A stretch of 23,767 nucleotides of DNA from an uncultured Oscillospiraceae bacterium (GTDB taxonomy: Bacteria; Bacillota; Clostridia; Oscillospirales; Oscillospiraceae): assembly GCA_910577805.1 (NCBI GenBank), contig CAJTOE010000019.1, positions 1 to 23,767 of the forward strand, in the 5' to 3' direction. Both the position numbers and the translations under genes were made by a program. The notes under the pieces were generated by a model. That model had not been told where the DNA came from and made no database searches. It saw nothing but the letters and a program-made list of their open reading frames with translations. This document shows, piece after piece, positions 6,703 through 13,012 of the stretch (within the stretch, counting starts at the first letter, position 1; the number at the start of each line of letters is the position of its first letter).

Positions 6703-7339
6703 GGCTGATCTCCGCCTTTCCGCCGTCCTTCAGCACCTCGTTCACTGCCGTCAAAAGGGTGCCCTCCAGGTCCCGCTGTCCGCCGATAATCGTCTTGCCA
6801 ATCAGCTTGCCCTCGCTGTCCGCGCATACGGTGGTGGGCGTATATATCACATTCCAGGCCAGGTCCACCAAATCGCCGTCCCCGCCCACCAGAGTCACGC
6901 CGGTAAAGCCCGCCCCGTCCAGGACCGACTGGACGGTCTCCTCATTGCCCGCGCCGTCCAGACAGACGGTAATCACCTGCACGTTGTCCGGGAGCGCCCC
7001 GGCGAAAGCGGCCAAATCAGGCATTTCCGCAATGCAGGGGCGGCAGGTCAAGGCCCAGAAGTTGATGACGGTGGCGTCCTTAGCCGCAATATCGTCCTGG
7101 GTAAAACTCTCCCCCTCCAGGGTCACAGCGGAGAAGGACTCCAGGCTCCCAAGCTGGCTGGCCAGATTCTCGGAGGAATCCGGCGAATCTGGGGTATCCG
7201 GGGCGGAGGAGGATACGACAGAGGACGCCGCCGGGGAGATATCAGGGGTTTGGGACGGTTCTTTTGCGCACCCGGTTATCAGCAGTCCCGCCGCCGCCGC
7301 GGCACAAAGGAGCATTGCAGCAGATTTTTTGTGTTTCAT
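6692..7339 (-). CDS. TlpA/ResA-like thioredoxin-fold lipoprotein
   Basis: A 215-residue surface thiol-disulfide oxidoreductase. A lysine-rich start and hydrophobic core lead to the lipobox LITGC with lipidated Cys24. Residues 25-70 are a Ser/Pro/Asp-rich linker. The AhpC/TSA-thioredoxin domain covers about 70-205, with the active site WALTCRPC (Cys99, Cys102) and the cis-proline region IYTPTTV. The ATG at 7339 was chosen because the signal peptide fits from there; a GTG at 7372 would place ten extra residues before it. It begins 37 bases after the nucleoside kinase stop and overlaps the CXXC gene. It probably reduces, or delivers electrons to, extracytoplasmic disulfides with power from the membrane Fe-S protein (inference). 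Confidence 0.93.
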   Translation of the reverse strand: MKHKKSAAMLLCAAAAAGLLITGCAKEPSQTPDISPAASSVVSSSAPDTPDSPDSSENLASQLGSLESFSAVTLEGESFTQDDIAAKDATVINFWALTCRPCIAEMPDLAAFAGALPDNVQVITVCLDGAGNEETVQSVLDGAGFTGVTLVGGDGDLVDLAWNVIYTPTTVCADSEGKLIGKTIIGGQRDLEGTLLTAVNEVLKDGGKAEISLEA

Positions 7340-7376
7340 TTGGAAAAAACCTCTCGTTTCGATAAATTCCACCGGC

Positions 7377-9047
7377 TCAGACGTGGTAACAGCCGCCGCC
7401 GATGAACTCCCGCATCAGGGAGGTCTTGGGGATGTCGTCTGCCGGGATAGGCAGGAAGTAGTTCAGGAATTTCAGCAGGCGCTTGGCCTCAATATATTCC
7501 TCGCTGTCTCTGGGCACGCCGAACAGCAGGGGCTGGACATAGGGCTTGAGCAGGGCGGTCTCGTAAATCAGGGACGAGTTGAAAATCATATCCGCGCTGT
7601 CCTGGAAGGGGAAGATATTGTTTTCCTCGCCCCGCCGGACGGAGGGCCACATCCGGATGGTGGCCTGGGCACTGTGGCCGCGGGTCCGGGCGTCCCGCTC
7701 GATGCGCCGCAGAAGGCGTGCGTCGGTGGTGGGAATGCGGTTGTGGTCGTCCACGTTCAGGGTGGTAAGACAGCTGATATAAATTTTATACTTGCTCTGC
7801 TTGGGCAGGGAGGAGGTGAATTGATCGTTGAGACAGTGTATCCCTTCAATCACCAGCACGTCTCCCTCTCCCAGGGCAAGGAAATTTCCATTGTATTCCC
7901 GCACGCCCTTTTTGAAGTTGTAGGTGGGAATCTCTACCGTCTCTCCGTTCAGCAGCCGGACCATATCCTCGTTGAACTGCGCTACGTCCATCGCGTCCAG
8001 GCCCTCGAAATCGTACTGGCCGTTTTCGTCTCTGGGGGTGTCCGCCCGGTTTTTGAAGTAGTTATCCGTAGCAATGGCGTGGGGCCGCAGGCCGCAGGCC
8101 CACAGCTGGGTAGACAGCCGGTGGGAGAAGGTGGTCTTGCCGGAGGAGGACGGCCCCGCCACCATCACGAAGCGTACTCCCTTCCGGGCGGCGATTTCCG
8201 CGGCGATGTCGCCGATCTTTTTTTCCATCATCGCCTCGTGGGCCAGAATCAGCGGCGTGGCCCGGCCCTGGGAGATGGTAGTGTTCAGCTCCGCCACATT
8301 GGAGGCGTTCAGGGCCTGGGACCGCTGGCTGGACTCATACAGCGCCCGGAACACCTTCTGGGAGGGACGGAACTCGCCCAACTGGTTGGGGTCCGCCTGG
8401 GTGGGCAGGCGCAGTACAAAGCCGTTTTCAAACAGCTCCAGGCCGAAGCATTTGACATAGCTGGTATCCGGAGCCATATAGCCGTAGAAGTAATCCACAA
8501 AGCCGTCCAGGGAGTAGACGTTCACATGGGAGTTGATACGGAAGCTGAGGAGATGTGCTTTGTGGGGCATCCGGTTCTGTCGGAACAGCTCCACCGCGTC
8601 GTCGGTGCTGATGGAGCGCTTTTCGATGGGTACTGCGGCGGCAGATAACTCCCGCATACGGGCCTCTACCCGGTCCAGCAAGTCCTGGTCCAGGGTAAAG
8701 CTGCCCTTGGCCAGGATAAAGAGGGCGCTGCTGAGGGAGTACTCGACCGAAAGGCGCTCCACATTCTCCCGGCCCGCCACGTCGTAGAAGGCCTTCAGCA
8801 TCAGAAAGACTGCGCTGCGCTCATAGGTCTGGATGCCGGGCTTTTCCCGCGCGGTGACCATTTTCAGGGTGCAGTCCCGGTCCAGGACCTTGTGCAGCTC
8901 ACACAGCTTCCCTTCCCGGTTGACCAGCAGGATATCCCAAGGGCTCTGGTCCTGAAAGTCCGCCGCAATGGCCCGGTAGGGGGTCCCATAGGGGTAGGAA
9001 TACGCCTTGCCGTCCACTGTGACCTTCAGCATTTTCTTCTCTTCCAT
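7377..9047 (-). CDS. Uridine-kinase-like nucleoside kinase with N-terminal TGS/threonyl-like domain
   Basis: A 556-residue cytoplasmic protein. The N-terminal 60 residues resemble a TGS-type beta-grasp domain (VTVDGKAYSYPYGTPYRAIA), followed by a region related to the editing part of threonyl-tRNA synthetase. The C-terminal half (about 285-500) is a P-loop kinase: GPSSSGKTT with Lys304 as Walker A, ATDNYFKNR, and VLVIEGIHCLND as the Walker B-like strand. This architecture is common in Firmicutes and annotated as nucleoside (uridine-type) kinase; exact substrate is not visible. Start 9047 has AAAGGAGG 7 bases upstream. The longer frame from 9167 would run through the promoter and leader hairpin. 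It is first in a probable operon with tlpA, the CXXC gene and the polyferredoxin gene. Confidence 0.92.
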   Translation of the reverse strand: MEEKKMLKVTVDGKAYSYPYGTPYRAIAADFQDQSPWDILLVNREGKLCELHKVLDRDCTLKMVTAREKPGIQTYERSAVFLMLKAFYDVAGRENVERLSVEYSLSSALFILAKGSFTLDQDLLDRVEARMRELSAAAVPIEKRSISTDDAVELFRQNRMPHKAHLLSFRINSHVNVYSLDGFVDYFYGYMAPDTSYVKCFGLELFENGFVLRLPTQADPNQLGEFRPSQKVFRALYESSQRSQALNASNVAELNTTISQGRATPLILAHEAMMEKKIGDIAAEIAARKGVRFVMVAGPSSSGKTTFSHRLSTQLWACGLRPHAIATDNYFKNRADTPRDENGQYDFEGLDAMDVAQFNEDMVRLLNGETVEIPTYNFKKGVREYNGNFLALGEGDVLVIEGIHCLNDQFTSSLPKQSKYKIYISCLTTLNVDDHNRIPTTDARLLRRIERDARTRGHSAQATIRMWPSVRRGEENNIFPFQDSADMIFNSSLIYETALLKPYVQPLLFGVPRDSEEYIEAKRLLKFLNYFLPIPADDIPKTSLMREFIGGGCYHV

Positions 9048-9076
9048 AGGATGGCCTCCTTTTATATGTATGATGG

Positions 9077-9094
9077 CTCCGCCAGTACGCGGAG
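9077..9094 (-). promoter_or_regulatory. Small hairpin in the nucleoside kinase leader
   Basis: CTCCGC and GCGGAG form a 6-bp stem with a 6-base loop in the 5' leader, about 20 bases before the ribosome site. No T-run follows. It may stabilise the mRNA 5' end; nothing more can be said. Confidence 0.35.
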
Positions 9095-9114
9095 TGTGTG
9101 ACTGGGTCTTTTTT

Positions 9115-9143
9115 ATCATACGATATTTTGGGGGAAAATACAA
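9115..9143 (-). promoter_or_regulatory. Promoter of the nucleoside kinase operon
   Basis: On the minus strand TTGTAT (9143-9138), 17-base spacer, TATGAT (9120-9115). It yields a leader of roughly 60 bases. Confidence 0.65.
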
Positions 9144-9190
9144 GGCGTTTTCCGGGGTATTTGTCATTTGTGAAGCGGGAGAATACCAGC

Positions 9191-9230
9191 AATCTCAGCG
9201 AAATGGCCCGCCCAGGGGGTTGGGCCCCAC
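9191..9230. repeat. Repeat family B, copy 2
   Basis: Shares the core AAATGGCCCGCCCAGGGGG with the copy at 1930-1972, in the same orientation, and is inverted relative to the copies inside the 152-bp direct repeats. It lies between the kinase promoter and the DUF4230 terminator. Confidence 0.6.
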
Positions 9231-9249
9231 AGGCTATTCTGTATGTTAC

Positions 9250-9279
9250 ATAAAATAGGGGCGGCCTTTGGCCGCCCCT
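9250..9279 (-). terminator. Terminator of the DUF4230 gene
   Basis: A perfect 10-bp stem AGGGGCGGCC / GGCCGCCCCT with a 3-base loop, ten bases after the stop codon. On the minus strand ATTTTATG follows. On the plus strand there is no T-run. Confidence 0.75.
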
Positions 9280-9288
9280 GCATACGAT

Positions 9289-10089
9289 TCAGTTGACGAT
9301 TAATTTGTAGCCGTCCTCTGTGTTGATTTCCGGCATCATGGACAAGAACGTCTCGATGGTTTTACGCGCTTCTGCATCCGCTTTTTCAAGCAAGCCCTGG
9401 TCAATGGCTTTTTGCTTCATAATGATTTTCTGATCTGCAATGAACCCGTTGTAGTCGTCAAAAGTAACGCTGTTAAACAGCCCGTTTTGAACGTCAAGGA
9501 CCTGGATGGTTTCCTGCGGAATGTTATTATCCAAAACGACGCTGTCCGGTAAGGTGACTGTGATCGTCCGGCTTTCTTCATTGACATCGACCTGGATTTT
9601 GTCAAACTCAATGCCGGCTTTGATTCTTCCATCATACGTTACCAGGATACTGGTGTCACTGAACGGCCGTTTCCAGTCAAAGATCCATTTCGCATAGCTT
9701 TGGCTCCGGTCTGAATTGGTGTAGATGTACTCCTGGGTGACCAGCTCCTGAAGAGAGTTCAGCTGATGCAGAATCGTGTCGCTTGTTACGATCGGCACAG
9801 GCTTGTGGGACTCCTGATCGGTGAGATTTTTCCGCAGCTCGTCAATCAAAAGCTGCTGCCGGTCAAGCTGCTCTGTCTGCGATGCAAGCTGCTGTGACAG
9901 CTTTTCCTGCTGGCTGCCAGCTATACTCAAGAAAAGGCCAAGAACAGCGACTCCGGCAAATAAGATGACGATTATGATGGATTTAATTCCGCCCAAATTA
10001 GGCTTGCCTGACACGCTGAGGCCCATCGGCTTCTTATCCTCCTCCTCCCAAATTTCTGTGTGATTTTTCCGTTCCTCTGTTTTGCGCAT
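9289..10089 (-). CDS. DUF4230 domain membrane-anchored protein
   Basis: 266 residues. A charged N-terminal tail (1-34) is followed by one membrane segment (about 35-57), a coiled coil rich in Gln/Leu heptads (about 60-92) and a C-terminal domain (about 100-266) that resembles the DUF4230 family (TQEYIYTNSDRS, RIKAGIEFDKIQVDV, ITVTLPDSVVLDNNI). DUF4230 proteins are anchored outside the membrane or in the periplasmic-equivalent space; their function is unknown. The start at 10089 has GAGGGGG 7 bases upstream. The gene stands alone between its own promoter and terminator and has a leader of about 195 bases. It is AT-richer than most of the window. Confidence 0.85.
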   Translation of the reverse strand: MRKTEERKNHTEIWEEEDKKPMGLSVSGKPNLGGIKSIIIVILFAGVAVLGLFLSIAGSQQEKLSQQLASQTEQLDRQQLLIDELRKNLTDQESHKPVPIVTSDTILHQLNSLQELVTQEYIYTNSDRSQSYAKWIFDWKRPFSDTSILVTYDGRIKAGIEFDKIQVDVNEESRTITVTLPDSVVLDNNIPQETIQVLDVQNGLFNSVTFDDYNGFIADQKIIMKQKAIDQGLLEKADAEARKTIETFLSMMPEINTEDGYKLIVN

Positions 10090-10286
10090 AATAAAACCCC
10101 CTCAATAAATTTTGATGCAGTGAACCACGAAAATATTCCTGCATGATAGACCGCGTTTTTATTACGAGCATCCTTGGATATGCCGCAACGGCCAGAGGTT
10201 TTCCCCCTGGCCGCTGTATCGGTGATATGAGTACCTATGCAGGCTTTGCGGGTGTTGGCGCACCAGCAAGCTGCCGCATTTTTGTT
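10090..10286 (-). promoter_or_regulatory. Long, probably structured 5' leader of the DUF4230 gene
   Basis: The minus-strand leader contains a strong hairpin, GGCCAGGGG with CCTCTGGCC around a GAAAA loop (10192-10214), extended by CAGC/GTTG and a GATA/TATC pair, and preceded by GGTG-CGCCAA-CACC and the run CGCAAAGCCTGCATAGG. A third pairing, TGCAG with CTGCA, lies just upstream of the ribosome site. I could not match this to a known riboswitch class. It is offered as a candidate cis-regulatory RNA, not as an identified one. Confidence 0.4.
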
Positions 10287-10293
10287 TTTCATG

Positions 10294-10322
10294 TCGATTA
10301 TAGCAGAAAAGTCCCAGTAATG
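10294..10322 (-). promoter_or_regulatory. Promoter of the DUF4230 gene
   Basis: On the minus strand TTGCAT (10322-10317), a 17-base spacer, then TATAAT (10299-10294). The start point would fall near 10286, giving the unusually long leader. Confidence 0.7.
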
Positions 10323-10406
10323 CAAGGGTGGAGCAGCACTTGGTTTCACTCCCGCAAATACTTTGACCACCCAAGCGAGTCATTTCGTGGAACTGTTCAG
10401 CCGCCA

Positions 10407-10435
10407 TTGACTTTCTGCTCGAAATTCTGTATAAT
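10407..10435 (+). promoter_or_regulatory. Promoter of the GGDEF gene
   Basis: TTGACT (10407-10412), 17-base spacer, TATAAT (10430-10435). It lies about 60 bases before the start codon at 10497. The stretch 10323-10406 between the two divergent promoters shows nothing recognisable. Confidence 0.85.
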
Positions 10436-10496
10436 AAACGCGTTCTTTTTGGCAGTAAACCACAAGACACACTGAGGGGTGGGGAGGGAGCTTGCG

Positions 10497-11879
10497 ATGG
10501 CGGCAGCAAAAAAATGGTGGAAGCGTTCCAGCTTCGACTGGTATGCGTTTGGAATGTTGATTGCCCTTGAGCTTTTGATGTCATTCACGTTTCTGGGCTA
10601 CATCCACATACCGCCCCTTTCCGTCACTACGGCGTACATCCCCATCCTGATTGCAGGGGCGCTCTGGGGGCCTGCGCAGTCCACCGTGCTGGGGCTGACC
10701 TTCGGGCTGGCCAGCATGTACAAGGCCTCCGCCTCCTACGTGCTTCCTGCCGACGCGGTGTTCTCCCCCTTTTCCAGCGGCGCGCCTGTGGGCAGTCTGC
10801 TGCTGAGTGTGGGGAGCCGGGCGCTGTTCGGGCTTCTCATCGGGCTGGCGTTCCAGTTTGCCCGGACGCGGAAGCAGTCCCGCCTGTACCGGTGTGTGTT
10901 CTCCGCCCTTTCGCCTAAGCTGCACTCCCTGCTGGTCTATACGGCAATGGGCCTGTTTTTCCCAGAACTTGGCTACCGGTTCTATTCGGCGTTCCATTGG
11001 CGGTGGGACGATACGGTTTTTGCACTGGTCTGCGTCGCATCGGTGGAGCTTTTGTGGCACATGTACCATAGTCAGACGGTACAGAACATCAAACAGTGCA
11101 TGGACCAGTCGGTAGACAATCCGTATACCTCTCAGAAAATGAACATTTTTTTAGTGATGTTTGAGTTTTTTCTTTTCTGCATGGCAATCTCAGCGGCGGT
11201 CTACTTCTCCGAGCGGGAATCCTATCTGTTGGGACAGCACGGCCTGATGGTGTCGGCGCAGATCTCCGGGGACCTGCTGCATGTGCAGCTCCAGTTCGTG
11301 GCCGCTTTTATGGCAATGAATACCCTTTCGCTTATTTTACTGATCGCCGTATACCGGTACATGGCCTACAAGGGCTACCAGGGGGAGATGGACGAGCTGA
11401 CGGGTGTGATGGGCCGCCGGATGTTCCTGCAGCACTGCCGGAAGGCGCAGAGTACCTCGGAGCCGGACCGGACCGGCTGGTTTTTGTTCGTGGACGCAGA
11501 CTACTTCAAGGATATCAACGACACCTTCGGCCACGCCACCGGCGACCTGGTCCTGCGGGAAATCGCAGGCGGCTTGAGCACCCTCTTCTCCAAGGACGGA
11601 GCCGTGGGCCGGATTGGCGGCGACGAATTTGCGGTGTTTATCGAAGCGCCCATGTCCCGGCCAGAGCTGGCCCAGCGGCTGGACAGGTTTCTTGCCGTGC
11701 TGGCCGGGACTCTGCCGGACAAGCCCATCAGCTGCAGCATCGGGGCCTATCGCTTTGACGTTCCCAAGCCGGTGAAGCATCTGCTGACGGAAACTGACCA
11801 GGCTCTTTACGAGGCCAAGGAACGGGGCCGGGCCTGCTACGTGATGAAGGAGCAAAAAACAAGCGAAGGGTGCAGGTGA
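10497..11879 (+). CDS. Diguanylate cyclase with ECF S-component-like membrane domain
   Basis: 460 residues. Residues about 18-190 form a multi-pass membrane domain that reads like an ECF-transporter S component: FLGYIHIPPLSVTTAYIP, then AGALWGPAQSTVLGLTFGLAS, then VFSPFSSG and SRALFGLLIGLAF. Two further membrane segments follow (about 215-237 and 265-290). The C-terminal GGDEF domain (about 300-455) has the metal-binding run VDADYFKDIND and an intact GGDEF at 374-378, so it should make c-di-GMP from two GTP. The RxxD inhibitory site is not in its usual place (FSKD there), suggesting little product inhibition. ATG at 10497 was preferred over GTG 10479 because GGGAGG lies 7 bases upstream. The membrane part may sense a vitamin-like ligand (inference); no EcfA/EcfT genes are in the window. 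Confidence 0.9.
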   Translation: MAAAKKWWKRSSFDWYAFGMLIALELLMSFTFLGYIHIPPLSVTTAYIPILIAGALWGPAQSTVLGLTFGLASMYKASASYVLPADAVFSPFSSGAPVGSLLLSVGSRALFGLLIGLAFQFARTRKQSRLYRCVFSALSPKLHSLLVYTAMGLFFPELGYRFYSAFHWRWDDTVFALVCVASVELLWHMYHSQTVQNIKQCMDQSVDNPYTSQKMNIFLVMFEFFLFCMAISAAVYFSERESYLLGQHGLMVSAQISGDLLHVQLQFVAAFMAMNTLSLILLIAVYRYMAYKGYQGEMDELTGVMGRRMFLQHCRKAQSTSEPDRTGWFLFVDADYFKDINDTFGHATGDLVLREIAGGLSTLFSKDGAVGRIGGDEFAVFIEAPMSRPELAQRLDRFLAVLAGTLPDKPISCSIGAYRFDVPKPVKHLLTETDQALYEAKERGRACYVMKEQKTSEGCR

Positions 11880-11898
11880 TTCTGCATCCTTCGTTTTG
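11864..11898 (+). terminator. Terminator overlapping the end of the GGDEF gene
   Basis: Arms CGAAGGGTGCAG (11864-11875) and CTGCATCCTTCG (11882-11893) with a 6-base loop that includes the TGA stop, followed by TTTTGTC. The 5' arm is coding sequence. Confidence 0.85.
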
Positions 11899-11924
11899 TC
11901 AAGGGAGTATTTGTTGCGGGGGAG

Positions 11925-12163
11925 TTCACCCTCATCCGTCACGGCTCCGCCGTGCCACCTTCCCCCGTGAGGGGGAAGGCTTTTTGCTGCGTCTACCGAT
12001 ACTACTCAACTGCTAATGTTCGCGCCTCCCCCTTGATGGAGGAGTGAACTGTGGGACCCGACCCCCTGGGCGGGTCATTTCCCACAAACTTCCGCTTACC
12101 TCCAAAGCCTTCCCCCTAGTGGGGGAAGGTGGCTGGCCGCAGGACAGACGGATGAGGGGGAAG
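11925..12163. repeat. Composite repeat: inverted family A arms around a family B copy
   Basis: Starts with TTCACCCTCATCCGTC (11925-11940), the same end as the complete A copy at 5554, with an A-type hairpin CTTCCCCC-gtga-GGGGGAAG (11952 onwards). It closes with GACGGATGAGGGGGAA at about 12148-12163. Between the arms lie a TCTACCGATAC stretch also found near 22677 and one B copy. It fills most of the gap between the GGDEF gene and the small ribbon-helix-helix gene. Confidence 0.65.
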
Positions 12164-12178
12164 CCGAAGGTCACCTCC
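12027..12178 (+). repeat. 152-bp direct repeat, left copy
   Basis: Matches 12826-12977 without gaps at 149 of 152 positions by eye; the differences are at 12037, 12061 and 12105 or close to them. It contains a family B hairpin (12051-12087) and a right family A arm (about 12108-12163). Together with the right copy it brackets a 647-bp unit with two small genes. Confidence 0.9.
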
Positions 12179-12208
12179 ACCTTACAAATTTACAGCTCCA
12201 AAAAAGGC

Positions 12209-12237
12209 TTGATTTTTGTCAGACGTAATAGTATAAT
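12209..12237 (+). promoter_or_regulatory. Promoter of the small ribbon-helix-helix gene
   Basis: TTGATT (12209-12214), a 17-base spacer and TATAAT (12232-12237). It lies just inside the left direct repeat and 34 bases before the start codon. Confidence 0.75.
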
Positions 12238-12270
12238 AAATATACGGCAGACAGAAGTGAGGTGATACGC

Positions 12271-12441
12271 TTGCCGCCCAGAACTGGTCGTCCAACAGAT
12301 AACCCTAAGCTTGAACGAATCACTGTAAGATTAGACAAGCAGTCCAGTGAAGTGCTCAAAAAATATTGCGACGCAAAGCAAGTGGAAAGAGCAGAAGCAA
12401 TTCGGCGCGGGATAAAAATGTTGGAAACAGAAATAGAATAA
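12271..12441 (+). CDS. Ribbon-helix-helix (CopG/Arc-like) small protein
   Basis: A 56-residue protein beginning with TTG after GAGGTGAT. It reads MPPRTGRPTDNPKLERITVR and continues with a beta strand (ERITVRLD) and two helices (SSEVLKKYCDAKQ and RAEAIRRGIKMLETEI), the pattern of a ribbon-helix-helix DNA-binding dimer. The MPP-TGRPT-NPK start is common among short Firmicutes RHH proteins, many from mobile elements. There is no toxin-like gene directly behind it. It has its own promoter and lies between the two direct repeats. Likely a DNA-binding regulator of its own unit; the target is unknown. Confidence 0.8.
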   Translation: MPPRTGRPTDNPKLERITVRLDKQSSEVLKKYCDAKQVERAEAIRRGIKMLETEIE

Positions 12442-12488
12442 GCGAGACCTCCCTGCTAAAAGAAGTGCCTCGCTTACTCTTCACCAAA

Positions 12489-12530
12489 CCCCGAAAGGCC
12501 TGATAAATCTATTATATCAGACCTACGGGG
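12489..12530. terminator. Imperfect inverted repeat between the two small genes
   Basis: CCCCG...CGGGG outer arms and CTGATA...TATCAG inner arms enclose an AT-rich loop, with single mismatches between. A second, looser pairing (AAGCGAG with CTCGCTT) lies at 12440-12477. AAAATC rather than a T-run follows on the plus strand, so it could be an operator or attenuator as easily as a terminator. Confidence 0.45.
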
Positions 12531-12553
12531 AAAATCAAGAAAGGATTTTTCCT

Positions 12554-12760
12554 ATGGAAGATTTTGTGCGCTCAATCGAACGTGTCCAGGCGAAGTTTGC
12601 CAGCGGGCTGGCCGCCTTGGAGGTAGTACAGGACGCTCTGGACAATTTTACTGAGGTAATCGCCCCCACTGAGGCTCTGTACGTAACCAACACCTTTTTA
12701 CAGGGAGTTTATGATGACCTGTGTGCATCACTCCAAGCCTATTCCCAAACAGCAGACTAA
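12554..12760 (+). CDS. Small acidic helical protein of unknown function
   Basis: 68 residues, starting MEDFVRSIERVQAKFASG. AAAGGA stands 8 bases before the ATG and a clear terminator follows the stop, so it is likely a real gene. The sequence is predicted largely helical, without membrane segment, signal or cysteine motif. I do not recognise the family. It lies between the direct repeats, downstream of the ribbon-helix-helix gene and separated from it by an inverted repeat, so it may be carried and regulated with that gene. Confidence 0.65.
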   Translation: MEDFVRSIERVQAKFASGLAALEVVQDALDNFTEVIAPTEALYVTNTFLQGVYDDLCASLQAYSQTAD

Positions 12761-12765
12761 ACAAC

Positions 12766-12800
12766 GAGGGGCGGTTTTATACCGCCCCTCCGCTTATTTC
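12766..12800 (+). terminator. Terminator after the small helical protein gene
   Basis: Arms GAGGGGCGGT (12766-12775) and ACCGCCCCTC (12781-12790) with a short TTTAT loop, followed by CGCTTATTTCG. The stem is strong and the downstream T content moderate. Confidence 0.75.
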
Positions 12801-12825
12801 GTTGTAATTGCGGCCCTTTGGCTTT

Positions 12826-12977
12826 TCCCCCTTGACGGAGGAGTGAACTGTGGGACCCGCCCCCCTGGGCGGGTCATTTCCCACAAACTTCCGTTTACCT
12901 CCAAAGCCTTCCCCCTAGTGGGGGAAGGTGGCTGGCCGCAGGACAGACGGATGAGGGGGAAGCCGAAGGTCACCTCC
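12826..12977 (+). repeat. 152-bp direct repeat, right copy
   Basis: Gap-free match to 12027-12178, offset 799 bases, including a family B hairpin (12850-12886) and a family A right arm. It ends 36 bases before the anti-sigma gene stop codon. Confidence 0.9.
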
Positions 12978-13012
12978 GCATCTCCAATGTACAGCAGACA
13001 TTGATAGCTACC

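Noticed and set aside
6759..8648. 629-codon open frame on the plus strand
   Set aside because: Runs across the opposite strand of two well-supported genes (tlpA and the nucleoside kinase) and has no recognisable motif or ribosome site.
10090..10286. c-di-GMP-I (GEMM) riboswitch in the DUF4230 leader
   Set aside because: CGCAAAGCC and a later ACCGAT recall GEMM, but the upstream GGGCAAACC segment, the GNRA-capped P1b and the GACGCAAAGC context are absent. The similarity is too partial to claim.
11925..12977. CRISPR array
   Set aside because: Repeats are few, long, partly inverted and irregularly spaced, and no cas genes are present.
12711..13004. 97-codon frame over the right direct repeat
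   Set aside because: Mostly repeat sequence, with no ribosome site, and overlapping the terminator of the preceding gene.
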